Assembly (NCBI GenBank): GCA_045590155.1
Contig: JAZNQL010000005.1
Span: 1-63,016, forward strand
Source: JAZNQL01 sp045590155
GTDB lineage: Bacteria > Bacillota > Clostridia > UMGS1883 > UMGS1540
DNA: 63,016 nucleotides
Direction of reading: 5' to 3'
The notes beneath the pieces were generated by a model that saw only the letters and a list, made by a program, of their open reading frames with translations, searched no databases and was not told the DNA's origin. Of this stretch, positions 1 to 9,388 are shown piece after piece (position 1 is the stretch's first letter; every line of letters starts with the position of its first letter). Position numbers and translations under genes: made by a program.

Positions 1-2850
1 GAGAATTCTGGATACAACACCCTTGTTACCGTGACGGCCTGCCATTTTGTCGCCGACAGAGATTTTACGTTTCTGTGCAATGTAAACTCTTACAAGTCTG
101 TTTACACCGGGCGAAACTTCGTCGCCGTTTTCACGGGTAAACTCTTTAACATCAACAACTATTCCTGCTTCGCCGTGAGGAACTCTTAATGAAGTATCTC
201 TTACTTCTCTTGCCTTTTCGCCGAATATTGCTCTTAAAAGTCTTTCTTCGGGAGTAAGCTCGGTTTCGCCTTTAGGTGTAACCTTACCTACCAATATATC
301 TCCCGATCTTACCTCTGCACCAATACGGATTATACCGTTTTCGTCGAGGTCTTTTAAAGCATCTTCGCCGACATTAGGAATATCTCTTGTAATTTCTTCT
401 GGTCCGAGCTTTGTGTCTCTTGATTCGGACTCGTATTCTTCTATGTGAACAGATGTAAATACATCATCACGTACAAGCTTTTCATTTATGAGTATAGCAT
501 CTTCGTAGTTATAGCCTTCCCAAGTCATAAAGCCTATAAGCACGTTACGTCCCAAAGCGAGTTCGCCTTCAGATGTTGAAGGACCGTCTGCTATAATATC
601 GCCTTTCTTAACTTTTTCGCCAACCGAAACAATGGGTCTTTGGTTTATACAGGTACCCTGGTTTGAACGCGAGAACTTAAGAAGTTTGTATTCATCCTTG
701 CCTGATTTTTTAGCAATAACTATTCTGTTTGCTGAAACAGATTCAACAACACCGTCATTTTTAGCAAGTATAACAACGCCCGAGTCTTTTGCTGTTTTAT
801 GTTCCATACCAGTGCCAATGATAGGCGACTGAGGATTTAACAACGGAACTGCCTGACGCTGCATGTTTGAACCCATCAGCGCACGGTTAGCATCATCGTT
901 TTCAAGGAAAGGAATCATTGCAGTAGCAACTGATACCATCTGGCATGGAGCAACGTCCATATAATCAATATCTGCGGGATCAACTGCAACGAATTCGTCT
1001 CTCTTACGGGCAGTAACCTTTTTAGAAACAAAATGGCCCTTTTCGTCAAGAGGTTCGTTCGCCTGGGCAACGATGTATCTATCTTCAATATCGGCTGTCA
1101 TATACTCGATTTCGTCGGTTACAACACCTTTCCCCTTGATAACCTTTCGGTAAGGAGCTTCGATAAAGCCGTATTCGTTTACTCTTGCGTAGGTACTTAA
1201 AGAGTTTATAAGACCGATGTTAGGACCTTCAGGTGTTTCGATAGGACACATACGTCCGTAGTGGGTGTAGTGAACGTCACGAACCTGGAAACCAGCTCTC
1301 TCTCTTGAAAGACCGCCAGGACCTAATGCCGAAAGTCTTCTCTTGTGAGTAAGCTCGCCAAGAGGGTTTGTCTGGTCCATAAACTGTGAAAGCTGTGAAC
1401 TGCCGAAGAATTCTTTTATGGTAGCCACAACAGGTCTTATATTTATAAGTGACTGAGGTGTAACAATGTCAAGGTCCTGAATGCTCATTCTCTCTCTTAC
1501 ACCGCGTTCCATTCTGGCAAGACCCATGCGGAACTGGTTCTGCAAAAGCTCGCCAACACCTCTGATACGTCTGTTACCGAGGTGGTCGATATCATCAATA
1601 TTTCCCATGCCATCAAAAAGATTCAAAGCATAGTTTACCGATGCAAAAATATCTTCTATTGTTACATGTTTTGGAACAAGCTCGTCACGGCGTGCCTTTA
1701 TAGCCTCGCGGATTTCGTCTTCAGAGCCTGCTGTTTCTAAGATTTCGTCAAGTACCTTTTTAACAACCTTTTCTTTGATTTTAAGGTCAGTTATATCAAA
1801 GTCAACATATTCCGAAAGCTTAACTGTATCGTTAGAGAAAACTTTTACTTCTCTGTCGTCAGCAGTAACATAAACAGTATTTACACCTGCATTTTCAATA
1901 GCCATAGCCATTTCTGCCGAAATAATGTCGCCCTTTACGGCTAAAATTTCGCCGGTTCTCGGGTCAGCAATATCGCGGGTTGTTTCTCTTCCCACAATAC
2001 GATCAGAAATTGCAAGCTTCTTATTATACTTATAACGGCCTACTTTTGCAAGGTCATATCTTTTTGCATCAAAGAAAAGCGCAGAAATCAGTGATTCAGC
2101 CCCTTCAACCGTGGGAGGTTCTCCAGGACGGAGTCTGCGGTAAATTTCAAACAAAGCTTCTTCTCTTGTTTTTGCAACATCCTTTTCCATTGTAAGGCGA
2201 AGATGAGGATCGTCCCCGAACACCTGTTCAATTTCAAGGTCGGTTGAAAGACCGAGTGCACGGAGCAACACTGTAACAGGCAACTTACGCTGTCTGTCAA
2301 TTCTTACATAAAACACTCCGTTTGTGTCGGTTTCATATTCAAGCCACGCACCGCGGTTAGGAATAACCTGCGAGAAGAGAAGCCTTTTATTTGTCTTTTC
2401 GTCACGTGAATCGGTAAAATAAATACCAGGAGAACGTACAAGCTGACTTACTATAACACGTTCAGCACCGTTTATAATAAAGGTGCCGTTGTCAGTCATA
2501 AGAGGGAAGTCGCCCATAAAGATTTCCTGCTCTTTAATTTCGCCGGTTTCGGTGTTGATAAGTCTTACGCGAACTTTCAAGGGCGCTGCATAGTTAGTGT
2601 CACGCTCTTTACATTCTTCAATGTCGTATTTCGGCTGACCGGAAAGGTCATATCCTATAAATTCGAGGACCAAGTTCCCGGTATAGTCGCTTATGGGAGA
2701 AACGTCATGGAAAACCTCTCCAAGACCTTCTTCAACGAACCAGTTGTATGAGTTCTTCTGAACCTCGATGAGGTTTGGCATTTCTAAAACCTCGTCGATT
2801 TTCGCATAGCTATATCTGGTGTTCTTTCCCATTTTTACCGGATGTATCAT
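1..2850 (-). CDS. rpoB: RNA polymerase beta subunit, 3' end missing
   Basis: This is the catalytic beta subunit of RNA polymerase. The minus strand stays open from the ATG at 2850 to base 1, giving 950 residues; bacterial RpoB is usually about 1,150-1,250, so the C-terminus lies off the contig. Recognisable parts are the start MIHPVKMGKNTRYSYAKID, the SRDEKTNKR region, the rifampicin pocket (FFGSSQLSQFMDQTNPLGEL then KRRLSALGPGGL) and RHGNKGVVSRIL at the cut end. The pocket carries the usual drug-sensitive residues. The start is supported by GGGGTGAT about 7 bases upstream. The gene has its own promoter, and rplJ/rplL are not directly upstream, where an S-layer gene sits instead. Identity is certain. 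Confidence 0.97.
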   Translation of the reverse strand, partial: MIHPVKMGKNTRYSYAKIDEVLEMPNLIEVQKNSYNWFVEEGLGEVFHDVSPISDYTGNLVLEFIGYDLSGQPKYDIEECKERDTNYAAPLKVRVRLINTETGEIKEQEIFMGDFPLMTDNGTFIINGAERVIVSQLVRSPGIYFTDSRDEKTNKRLLFSQVIPNRGAWLEYETDTNGVFYVRIDRQRKLPVTVLLRALGLSTDLEIEQVFGDDPHLRLTMEKDVAKTREEALFEIYRRLRPGEPPTVEGAESLISALFFDAKRYDLAKVGRYKYNKKLAISDRIVGRETTRDIADPRTGEILAVKGDIISAEMAMAIENAGVNTVYVTADDREVKVFSNDTVKLSEYVDFDITDLKIKEKVVKKVLDEILETAGSEDEIREAIKARRDELVPKHVTIEDIFASVNYALNLFDGMGNIDDIDHLGNRRIRGVGELLQNQFRMGLARMERGVRERMSIQDLDIVTPQSLINIRPVVATIKEFFGSSQLSQFMDQTNPLGELTHKRRLSALGPGGLSRERAGFQVRDVHYTHYGRMCPIETPEGPNIGLINSLSTYARVNEYGFIEAPYRKVIKGKGVVTDEIEYMTADIEDRYIVAQANEPLDEKGHFVSKKVTARKRDEFVAVDPADIDYMDVAPCQMVSVATAMIPFLENDDANRALMGSNMQRQAVPLLNPQSPIIGTGMEHKTAKDSGVVILAKNDGVVESVSANRIVIAKKSGKDEYKLLKFSRSNQGTCINQRPIVSVGEKVKKGDIIADGPSTSEGELALGRNVLIGFMTWEGYNYEDAILINEKLVRDDVFTSVHIEEYESESRDTKLGPEEITRDIPNVGEDALKDLDENGIIRIGAEVRSGDILVGKVTPKGETELTPEERLLRAIFGEKAREVRDTSLRVPHGEAGIVVDVKEFTRENGDEVSPGVNRLVRVYIAQKRKISVGDKMAGRHGNKGVVSRIL

Positions 2851-2975
2851 ATCAATCACCCCATTTAAAAATTTGTTTTGCCAAAGACTACGATGTCAAA
2901 TATGTTAAAGAATATTATGAAACATAATAAAACGGCAAAATTACCCATTATGGGTATTTTATACTATGGACTATC

Positions 2976-3004
2976 ATTATACCACCCATAAAAAAGCTTG
3001 TCAA
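2976..3004 (-). promoter_or_regulatory. sigma-A promoter of rpoB
   Basis: On the minus strand TTGACA (2999-3004) is followed after 17 bp by TATAAT (2976-2981), a perfect consensus pair. The leader to the rpoB ATG is about 120 nt and holds a small ACCCAT/ATGGGT hairpin at 2943-2955. This makes rpoB the first gene of its transcript here. Confidence 0.85.
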
Positions 3005-3091
3005 GAAGAATTTTGCCAAATTTTAAAATTTTTAATTTTTTTGTAATTTTAGGGGTATTATATCAGTATTATTATAGATATAACTTTGTAT

Positions 3092-3396
3092 GGTTCGGCG
3101 GTTTCCGACGAATCGTCCAATACACCAAACAAGATTATATGCAATTTTAATTGCAGGGAATGGCGGACAAATGCAGGACATCGAACACGTTGTGCCCTGC
3201 GATATGTTTTTTATGTTAATATTTTTTGTAGGGGGTTGCGACCCAGGTAAGCTGGTTTATTAAATGCATCTTTTGCGGGAGGGAGTGGAAGCCCTCCCTC
3301 TACAATATATTTTATATTTTTCCTTTGTAAGGGCGGAGTTCCATCCCCGCCCGTTTTACAAAACAAGGAACGGCACTCAAGACCGTTCCTTACAAA
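3092..3396. repeat. Cluster of intergenic palindromic repeat units
   Basis: This is the gene-free stretch between the S-layer gene and rpoB. It holds a run of imperfect palindromes: 3092-3114 (GGTTCGGCGG / CCGACGAATC), about 3150-3210, about 3227-3260, 3279-3305 (GGGAGGG / CCCTCCC), 3325-3357 (GGGCGG / CCGCCC) and 3365-3392 (AAGGAACGG / CCGTTCCTT). Several units are flanked by TGTAGGG- or TTGTAAGG-like ends. Similar units sit at 17960-17986 and 18659-18684. I see no open frame with a ribosome binding site. They look like dispersed non-coding palindromic repeats, but no family was identified. Confidence 0.6.
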
Positions 3397-3415
3397 TCCC
3401 TATGTTTTTCACACA

Positions 3416-3446
3416 ATAAAAAAGCGAGCGCTTTATGCGCTCGCTT
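3416..3446 (-). terminator. Intrinsic terminator of the S-layer gene
   Basis: A perfect 10-bp stem pairs 3422-3431 (AAGCGAGCGC) with 3437-3446 around a 5-nt loop. On the minus strand it is followed by a T-rich tail. It begins 25 bases past the S-layer stop codon. Confidence 0.85.
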
Positions 3447-3470
3447 CTTATTTTTAAGAAGGTCTGATTA

Positions 3471-6341
3471 TTAAGCTTCGTTTTTAACTTCGTTTTTAAC
3501 TCTGTAAACAACAACGTCTACAACTTCGTTATCAAATGTACGAACGTATGCCCAGTGGCAATCATAATCTACCTTTGTTACGCCTACGATGATGTTGCTT
3601 GCTCCTATAACTTCAACAGTTGTGCCGTTGCCGGTGAGTGCAACTTCGTATACGTTAACACCTTTTGCATTTACTGCGAATGAGAGGTCAACGCCGTCAG
3701 CATCCTTGAGGTAGCTTGCGTCTCTCTTTTCTGTGTCAGCCCAGTTTTCCTTAGTATCTGTAAGCATTAACTGGCCGTTAAGTCTCTTAGCTGCGAAACC
3801 GAAAGCATCCCATGTTTCATCGCTGTCGCCATAGTTGTCGTTTAAGGGAGCACCTTCATTGTCAGCCATGAGGGTTTCAGCTGTGTCAACAGCCATGAGA
3901 ACCTGAATCTTATCGATAGCACCGTCAGCGTCGAGGCTGAAGATTACAGCGTCACCAGCTTCGAGGTCAGCTGCGTCGAAGTCTGCGATAGCATCGCCAT
4001 TGATGTCGTAGAATTCACAACCATCTTCTGCGATAATTGCAGATACTTCTTCACCGCTCTGGTAACCGTAAATCTTTGTGAATGTTTTACCGTTATCTGC
4101 ACCTTCTGCAACTCTGTCAATGATGAGGAGCTGAGTTTCGGGGAGAATCTTTGTATCTACGTTGTAAACAACTACAACTTTAGCTGTTGTGTCTACATCG
4201 TATGCAGCATATTCGTAAGTTTCGTTGTCGATGAAGATTGAAGCTGCTGTTGCAATCTTAATATCTTCTTCTTCGTCGATTGTCTTAATGTCAGCTTTTG
4301 CAGTAGCGATGCTGAATACAATTGTATCTTCGCCGAGGTATGTCTTACCAACTCTGTTGTTGGATTCTCTGTAGATAGCTTCTGTGTCGGATGCATATTC
4401 GCTGAAGTAGTCTGCTGATTTAGCACCTGCAAGATAAATCTTGTTGATCTTGCCTTCGTCGTTAGCTTCGTACTGGAAGAGCTGAGGTGTTACTTCTGTT
4501 GAGTAAGCCTTTGTTTCGGAGTTGTATGTGATATCGATGAATCCAGCGATACCTTTTATAGCTTCGTCATAATCCTTGCTAGCACCTTTGTATGTGTAAA
4601 CTTTCTGAGCAAGTTTTGTTTCAACCCACTGGTTGTCTTTAGCTAAGAATTTGAGTTCAACTGTAGCACCGCCGATGCCGTTTGTTACAACTGCATTGTA
4701 GAGGAAGCCGTAGTTTTCGCTCTTTGTGGATGTAGCATCCTTGTCAACTATTCTGTTGTCGATGTTTACATAGAATAAACCTGTGTCGCCAACCTGAGGA
4801 GTTGTCATAGCGTAAGCTGATACTTTGTAGTCGTTACCATCGATTGTGTAGATGGTTTCGCCTGTCTTGGAGTCTACTCTCTGTTCTGTGATAGAACCGT
4901 TAACAGTTGTCTTTGAAATGTAAACTGTTACGAGTGTAGAGTCAGAGCTGATAGCGAGTGTAAGAACGTCGCCTACTGCAACATCATCAAATGAAGCAAC
5001 TGTGCCGTCTGCATTGTAGAATCTTGTGATAACGTTTTCGTTGTCGATATCGATATCGGAGATAGCAGCTTCTTCAGTGTCGATAATCTGATTTGATTCA
5101 GTTTCAACTGCGCCTACTACGTAGTCGCCTGTGTATTCTGTTACCATAGCGAAATCGTAAAGTTTGTCGTTGTCATAGTCAAGGAATTCAACAACGCCTG
5201 AAGCAGGAGCTGTTAAGAAGCCTTCAGCTTCTTTTCTTGAGCTGTGCTGAGCTCTGCCGTTCCAGAGGTAATCAAGACCTTTTGCAAGCTTGATTGTAAC
5301 CTTGTTTGTTGTGCCTTCAGCAACGTACTGGATTGTACCAGTTGCTTCTGTTGTAGGCGCAACGAATGAACCAGCTGTGATTTCTGTGTAGTCAAGAACG
5401 AGTGATACGTTCTTAGCTGCTTTAGCTGCGATAGCAATGATTTCTTCATCGCCTGAAACCTGGTTTTCTTTAACGTAAACGATTACGCTCTGTCCGAAAT
5501 ATGAAGCAGCGTCAACGCCTTCAGCTTCGATAAATGATGTTTCGTTCTGTGTAACCTGTTCGCCGTTAATTTTGTTGTACTTAATTGTGATGCTCTTGTC
5601 TTCGTTGTCAGTAGCTGTTGTAAGGTATGTGCCTGTGATGAAACCTTCGTATGTGTCTACTTCGAGAGCGTCAGAAAGAAGTGTTTTCTTTGTGTAGTTT
5701 GTGCCGTCCATTACAGCGTATTCGGGTTCATTTGCTTTCCAGGAAACCTGTTCCATTGTGCAAACGTCGAGTGCGTTGTATGTGAGGCGAGCCATGTTAG
5801 CTCTTGTGATAGCAACTTCTGCTGTGCCGCTAACACCGTTTGTCATTTTGTTCTGTGAAGCAACTACTAAATATCCTGAGGGATATCCGCCGTTCTGTTC
5901 AGCCATGGGTGTGTAGCCTAAAGCTGCAACAACCATTTTAACTGCCTGTTCGTACTTAACGGTATCTTCGGGACCGAATGTGCCATCACCATAGCCGTTT
6001 ACTATACCGCTCTGGCAAGCGAGGTTGATGTAACCTGTTGCCCAGTGGTCAGCTGCAACGTCTGTGAATACTGTAGCACCCTTTGCGCCTTCAGCTGCAC
6101 TTTCAAGACCTTTAGCTCTAACTATGATAGCTGTAGCTTCTGCTCTTGTGAGGTCAGCGTCGGGACGGAAGTTGCCTTCGTCATCGCCTTCCATGATGCC
6201 GAGGTACTTTAACATGTCTGTAGCCTCTGCATAGGAAGCACTTGCGTCTACGTCAGGATAGTTAGCTGTAGCTGAAACTGACAGACTAAAAATCATAGCA
6301 AACGCGAGAACTGTTACTAAAACTTTTTTGAGATTTGTCAT
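3471..6341 (-). CDS. S-layer protein with N-terminal SLH repeats
   Basis: This is a 956-residue secreted surface protein. Residues 1-26 form a Sec signal peptide (MTNLKKVLVTVLAFAMIFSL, then SVSATA). Residues about 28-195 hold three SLH domains (YPDV..., VFTDVAADHWA..., then a more degenerate third), which in characterised relatives anchor proteins to pyruvylated cell-wall polymer. The remaining 750 residues are Asp/Thr/Val-rich and beta-like, with no recognised catalytic domain, as in array-forming S-layer proteins. The frame is open 49 codons further upstream, but that stretch contains the promoter, so I start at the ATG at 6341 with AAGGAGG 11 bases before it. Strong promoter, structured leader and size fit a very abundant protein, which is an inference. 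Confidence 0.88.
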   Translation of the reverse strand: MTNLKKVLVTVLAFAMIFSLSVSATANYPDVDASASYAEATDMLKYLGIMEGDDEGNFRPDADLTRAEATAIIVRAKGLESAAEGAKGATVFTDVAADHWATGYINLACQSGIVNGYGDGTFGPEDTVKYEQAVKMVVAALGYTPMAEQNGGYPSGYLVVASQNKMTNGVSGTAEVAITRANMARLTYNALDVCTMEQVSWKANEPEYAVMDGTNYTKKTLLSDALEVDTYEGFITGTYLTTATDNEDKSITIKYNKINGEQVTQNETSFIEAEGVDAASYFGQSVIVYVKENQVSGDEEIIAIAAKAAKNVSLVLDYTEITAGSFVAPTTEATGTIQYVAEGTTNKVTIKLAKGLDYLWNGRAQHSSRKEAEGFLTAPASGVVEFLDYDNDKLYDFAMVTEYTGDYVVGAVETESNQIIDTEEAAISDIDIDNENVITRFYNADGTVASFDDVAVGDVLTLAISSDSTLVTVYISKTTVNGSITEQRVDSKTGETIYTIDGNDYKVSAYAMTTPQVGDTGLFYVNIDNRIVDKDATSTKSENYGFLYNAVVTNGIGGATVELKFLAKDNQWVETKLAQKVYTYKGASKDYDEAIKGIAGFIDITYNSETKAYSTEVTPQLFQYEANDEGKINKIYLAGAKSADYFSEYASDTEAIYRESNNRVGKTYLGEDTIVFSIATAKADIKTIDEEEDIKIATAASIFIDNETYEYAAYDVDTTAKVVVVYNVDTKILPETQLLIIDRVAEGADNGKTFTKIYGYQSGEEVSAIIAEDGCEFYDINGDAIADFDAADLEAGDAVIFSLDADGAIDKIQVLMAVDTAETLMADNEGAPLNDNYGDSDETWDAFGFAAKRLNGQLMLTDTKENWADTEKRDASYLKDADGVDLSFAVNAKGVNVYEVALTGNGTTVEVIGASNIIVGVTKVDYDCHWAYVRTFDNEVVDVVVYRVKNEVKNEA

Positions 6342-6371
6342 AATTCTCAAATCCTCCTTAAAAAATTTTTT

Positions 6372-6410
6372 GAAAGAGATGTTAGGTTTTGCACCTGCCG
6401 CATCTCTTTC
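6372..6410 (-). promoter_or_regulatory. Leader hairpin of the S-layer mRNA
   Basis: A perfect 10-bp stem (6372-6381 with 6401-6410) closes a 19-nt loop that has its own 4-bp AGGT/ACCT helix (6384-6387 with 6393-6396). It lies between the promoter and the ribosome binding site. No T-run follows, so it is not a terminator. A role in mRNA stability or translation is inference. Confidence 0.6.
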
Positions 6411-6459
6411 TTCTACGACTTGTGCACAAGGAGATGATACTCTCCCCCTGTATGCATTG

Positions 6460-6488
6460 ATTATAGCACGAGGCTTTTTTATAGTCAA
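6460..6488 (-). promoter_or_regulatory. Sigma-A promoter of the S-layer gene
   Basis: On the minus strand TTGACT (6483-6488), a 17-bp spacer and TATAAT (6460-6465). The predicted RNA start near 6453 gives a leader of about 110 nt and rules out the longer upstream reading frame as coding. Confidence 0.85.
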
Positions 6489-6625
6489 TGCACTTTTTTC
6501 ACTTGTAACATAACTGTAAAATTGCTTTCACATTAACGCCACAAATGGGGTAAAAACACTATCTCCACCTTGCCATTTTACACTTTTATTTTACATTTGT
6601 CAAGTTTTTCGTACAAATTTTGCGG

Positions 6626-6654
6626 TTGACGGCATTTTTTCTTTGTGCTATAAT
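6626..6654 (+). promoter_or_regulatory. Sigma-A promoter of htpG
   Basis: TTGACG (6626-6631), a 17-bp spacer and TATAAT (6649-6654), about 35 bp before the htpG ATG. I see no CIRCE-type inverted repeat next to it, so HrcA control is not indicated by the sequence. Confidence 0.85.
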
Positions 6655-6688
6655 CTTTCTATATTGATTATATGAAAGGATTTTTAAA

Positions 6689-8494
6689 ATGACAAAAGGC
6701 AATATTTCAGTAAATACCGAAAATCTTTTTCCTATTATAAAGAAGTGGCTTTATTCGGATAAAGATATTTTTGTAAGAGAACTTGTGTCGAATGGGTGCG
6801 ACGCTGTGTCGAAGCTTTCAAAGCTTTCGGCTATGGGGGAGGCAGGTGCTCCTGAAAGCGGTTTTGTAGATGTTATTATAAATAAGGAAGAAAAAACTTT
6901 AACCTTTTCGGATAACGGCATAGGAATGACCGAAGAAGAGGTTGTAAAATATATTGCCGAGGTTGCTTTTTCGGGTGCGGCTGAGTTTATTGATAAATAT
7001 AAAGACGAAACCGACGAAAACAGAATTATAGGTCACTTCGGTTTAGGCTTCTATTCTGCGTTTATGGTGTCGGACAGAGTTGACATAAACACTCTTTCGT
7101 ATAAAGAAAACGCCAAAAGTGTTTTATGGAGCTGTGACGGCGGTACAGAATACGAAATTTCTGAAGGCTCCCGTAAAACAGTGGGCACAGATATTGTTTT
7201 GCATATTGCAGAAGACAGTCTTGATTTTCTGGAAGAAAACACTGTAAAAAATGTGCTTACAAAATATTGCGCATTTTTGCCAACACCCATATATCTTTAT
7301 ATGGCGGGTTCGGAAAAGGGCGAATGTATAAACGACCTTACACCCCTATGGCTTAAAAAACCTTCGGAATGCAAAGAGGAAGAATATATCGAATTTTATC
7401 ACAAGGTTTTCCCAGATATAAACGACCCGCTCTTTTACATTCACTTAAATGTTGATTTTCCTTTTAATTTAAAAGGTATACTTTATTTCCCCAAGCTGCG
7501 TCATGAATTTGAAATGAGCGAAGGACAGATTAAGCTTTTTAACAACCAGGTTTTTGTTGCAGATAATATTAAGGAAGTTATTCCTGAATTTTTACTTCTG
7601 TTAAAGGGTTGTATTGACTGTCCCGACCTTCCGCTTAACGTTTCGAGAAGCTTTTTGCAAAACGACGGATATGCTGCAAAGGTTTCGGCTCATATAACCA
7701 AAAAAGTTGCCGATAAACTTCTTTCCTTATATAATAATGAAAGAGAATCTTACAATAAGTACTGGGATGATATAAATCCCTTTGTAAAATACGGCTGTTT
7801 AAAAGACGAAAAGTTCTATGACAAAGTTAAAAATGCCATAGTTTACAAAACCACCGACGATACTTATTTATCTTTGGAAGATTATCTTGATAATGCGAAG
7901 GCAAAAAATCACGAAAACACAGTTTACTATGTTTCCGACCCCATATTGCAAAGCTCTTATATCGAAATGTTTAAAGCAGAGGGACTTTCGGCAGTTATTC
8001 TGCCAGTAATTATCGACAACCACTTCATTTCGTTTGTGGAATCCAAAAAGCCCGAGGTAAGGTTTATGAGAATTGACTCATCCCTTGCATCCGCTTTGCA
8101 GAAGGAAGGGGACTCTGCCGATAAAGAAAAGCTTTGCGCTCTTTTTAAAGAAGCAATAGGCGACGAAAAGCTTAACATAGACGCTTCGCCTTTAAAAACC
8201 GATGCACCCGCTGTTATGCTTTTAGACGAGCAGTCAAGACGTATGGGCGAAATGATGAAAATGTATGGTTCAGCATTCCCGAAAGATATGTTCAGCGAAA
8301 GCTTTACTCTGAATATAAATCTTGCAAACCAGCTTGTTAAAGCCTTAAGCTCTTTTGCCGACAACAAGGAAAAGGCTTACCCCGTAGCACGCCAGATTTA
8401 TGACCTTGCACGCCTTGCCCAAAGACCTCTTGAAGGGGAAGAACTTGCTGAATTTATAAAGCGTACATCAGAGCTTCTTTTAGGAACTCTTTAA
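6689..8494 (+). CDS. htpG: Hsp90-family molecular chaperone HtpG
   Basis: This is a 601-residue cytosolic ATP-dependent chaperone of the Hsp90 family. The N-terminal GHKL ATPase fold shows its motifs: RELVSNGCDAV (Asn35), DNGIGMT, and IGHFGLGFYSAFMV as the ATP lid. The middle domain carries NVSRSFLQND, matching the Hsp90 NVSRE-type motif with Ser in place of Glu. The C-terminal dimerisation region is present. GAAAGGA precedes the ATG. It heads a co-directional run with an endonuclease IV-like gene and an M24 peptidase (gaps of 23 and 4 bp), suggesting one transcript. It is slightly shorter than E. coli HtpG (624). Confidence 0.93.
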   Translation: MTKGNISVNTENLFPIIKKWLYSDKDIFVRELVSNGCDAVSKLSKLSAMGEAGAPESGFVDVIINKEEKTLTFSDNGIGMTEEEVVKYIAEVAFSGAAEFIDKYKDETDENRIIGHFGLGFYSAFMVSDRVDINTLSYKENAKSVLWSCDGGTEYEISEGSRKTVGTDIVLHIAEDSLDFLEENTVKNVLTKYCAFLPTPIYLYMAGSEKGECINDLTPLWLKKPSECKEEEYIEFYHKVFPDINDPLFYIHLNVDFPFNLKGILYFPKLRHEFEMSEGQIKLFNNQVFVADNIKEVIPEFLLLLKGCIDCPDLPLNVSRSFLQNDGYAAKVSAHITKKVADKLLSLYNNERESYNKYWDDINPFVKYGCLKDEKFYDKVKNAIVYKTTDDTYLSLEDYLDNAKAKNHENTVYYVSDPILQSSYIEMFKAEGLSAVILPVIIDNHFISFVESKKPEVRFMRIDSSLASALQKEGDSADKEKLCALFKEAIGDEKLNIDASPLKTDAPAVMLLDEQSRRMGEMMKMYGSAFPKDMFSESFTLNINLANQLVKALSSFADNKEKAYPVARQIYDLARLAQRPLEGEELAEFIKRTSELLLGTL

Positions 8495-8517
8495 AATTTA
8501 CAAAAGGATTTGATTTT

Positions 8518-9384
8518 ATGGTATACTTCGGCCCTTCGGGCAATCCCCCAATGTTTTACGATGCGGGGGGTAAGCACTCAAAAGAGGTTCCCTCCTTTTT
8601 AAAATCGGTAGGACTTTCCGCCTATGAATATCAATGCTCCAAAGGATGCAAAATAAAGGAGGAAACGGCTGCCGCAATAGGCGCTGCCGCAAAAGAAAAC
8701 TCGGTTTTGTTAAGTATTCACGGACCTTATTATGTAAATCTTTCGTCTTTAGAAGGCGAAAAAAGGGAAAACTGCATAAGATATATGCTTGAAGCCCTGC
8801 GTGTTGCAAATATTATGCAGGCAGACAGAGTTGTTATACATTCAGGCGGCTGCAACAAAATGCCAAGAGAGGATGCCCTCGCCCTTGCAATGCAAACTCT
8901 TTCGGAGGCTATAAAAGCTGCCGATGCAGAGCATTTAGGTCATATACATCTTTGCCCCGAAACCATGGGCAAAATAAATCAGCTTGGGACTTTAGACGAA
9001 GTAATCCGCCTTTGTCTTTTAGACGAAAGGCTTGTTCCTACAATAGATTTTGGTCATCTTAACGCCCGCTCCTTTGGCGGAGTTAAAACAAAAGAGGATT
9101 ATGCCTTTATTTTAGACGAAATTTATAATAAGCTTGGAAGCGAGAGAGGCAAAAGCTTCCATGCACATTTTTCAAAAATAGAGTATACCGAAAACGGAGG
9201 AGAAAAACAGCATCTTACATTTGATGACACTGTTTTCGGTCCGGATTTTGAGCCTTTGGCTCTCCTGCTTGCCGAGCGTGATATTTCGCCGAGAATTATC
9301 TGCGAATCTAACGGAACAATGGCAGAGGATGCTCTTTTAATGAAAAAAATGTATGAAAATGCTCTTTTACTGAAAAAGGACTGA
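8518..9384 (+). CDS. Endonuclease IV-like AP endonuclease (TIM barrel)
   Basis: This 288-residue protein belongs to the AP endonuclease 2 / Nfo family, which cuts DNA 5' of abasic sites using a trinuclear zinc centre. The metal-ligand segments are in the expected order: IHGPYY, VVIHSGG, LCPETMG, TIDFGHLNA, FHAHFSK and ICESNG. The length matches Nfo (280-300). The start GPSGNPP, unlike the classic IGAHVSxxGG, places it in the divergent Clostridia branch, so the repair role is likely rather than certain. It sits between htpG and the M24 peptidase on the same strand. Confidence 0.8.
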   Translation: MVYFGPSGNPPMFYDAGGKHSKEVPSFLKSVGLSAYEYQCSKGCKIKEETAAAIGAAAKENSVLLSIHGPYYVNLSSLEGEKRENCIRYMLEALRVANIMQADRVVIHSGGCNKMPREDALALAMQTLSEAIKAADAEHLGHIHLCPETMGKINQLGTLDEVIRLCLLDERLVPTIDFGHLNARSFGGVKTKEDYAFILDEIYNKLGSERGKSFHAHFSKIEYTENGGEKQHLTFDDTVFGPDFEPLALLLAERDISPRIICESNGTMAEDALLMKKMYENALLLKKD

Positions 9385-9388
9385 TAAT

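Noticed and set aside
1..2850. rpoB as a pseudogene because no complete frame is seen
   Set aside because: The frame is open without interruption from the ATG to base 1; it is simply cut by the contig end.
6342..6488. 49-codon N-terminal extension of the S-layer protein
   Set aside because: It contains a consensus promoter and a leader hairpin, has no ribosome binding site, and would bury the signal peptide.
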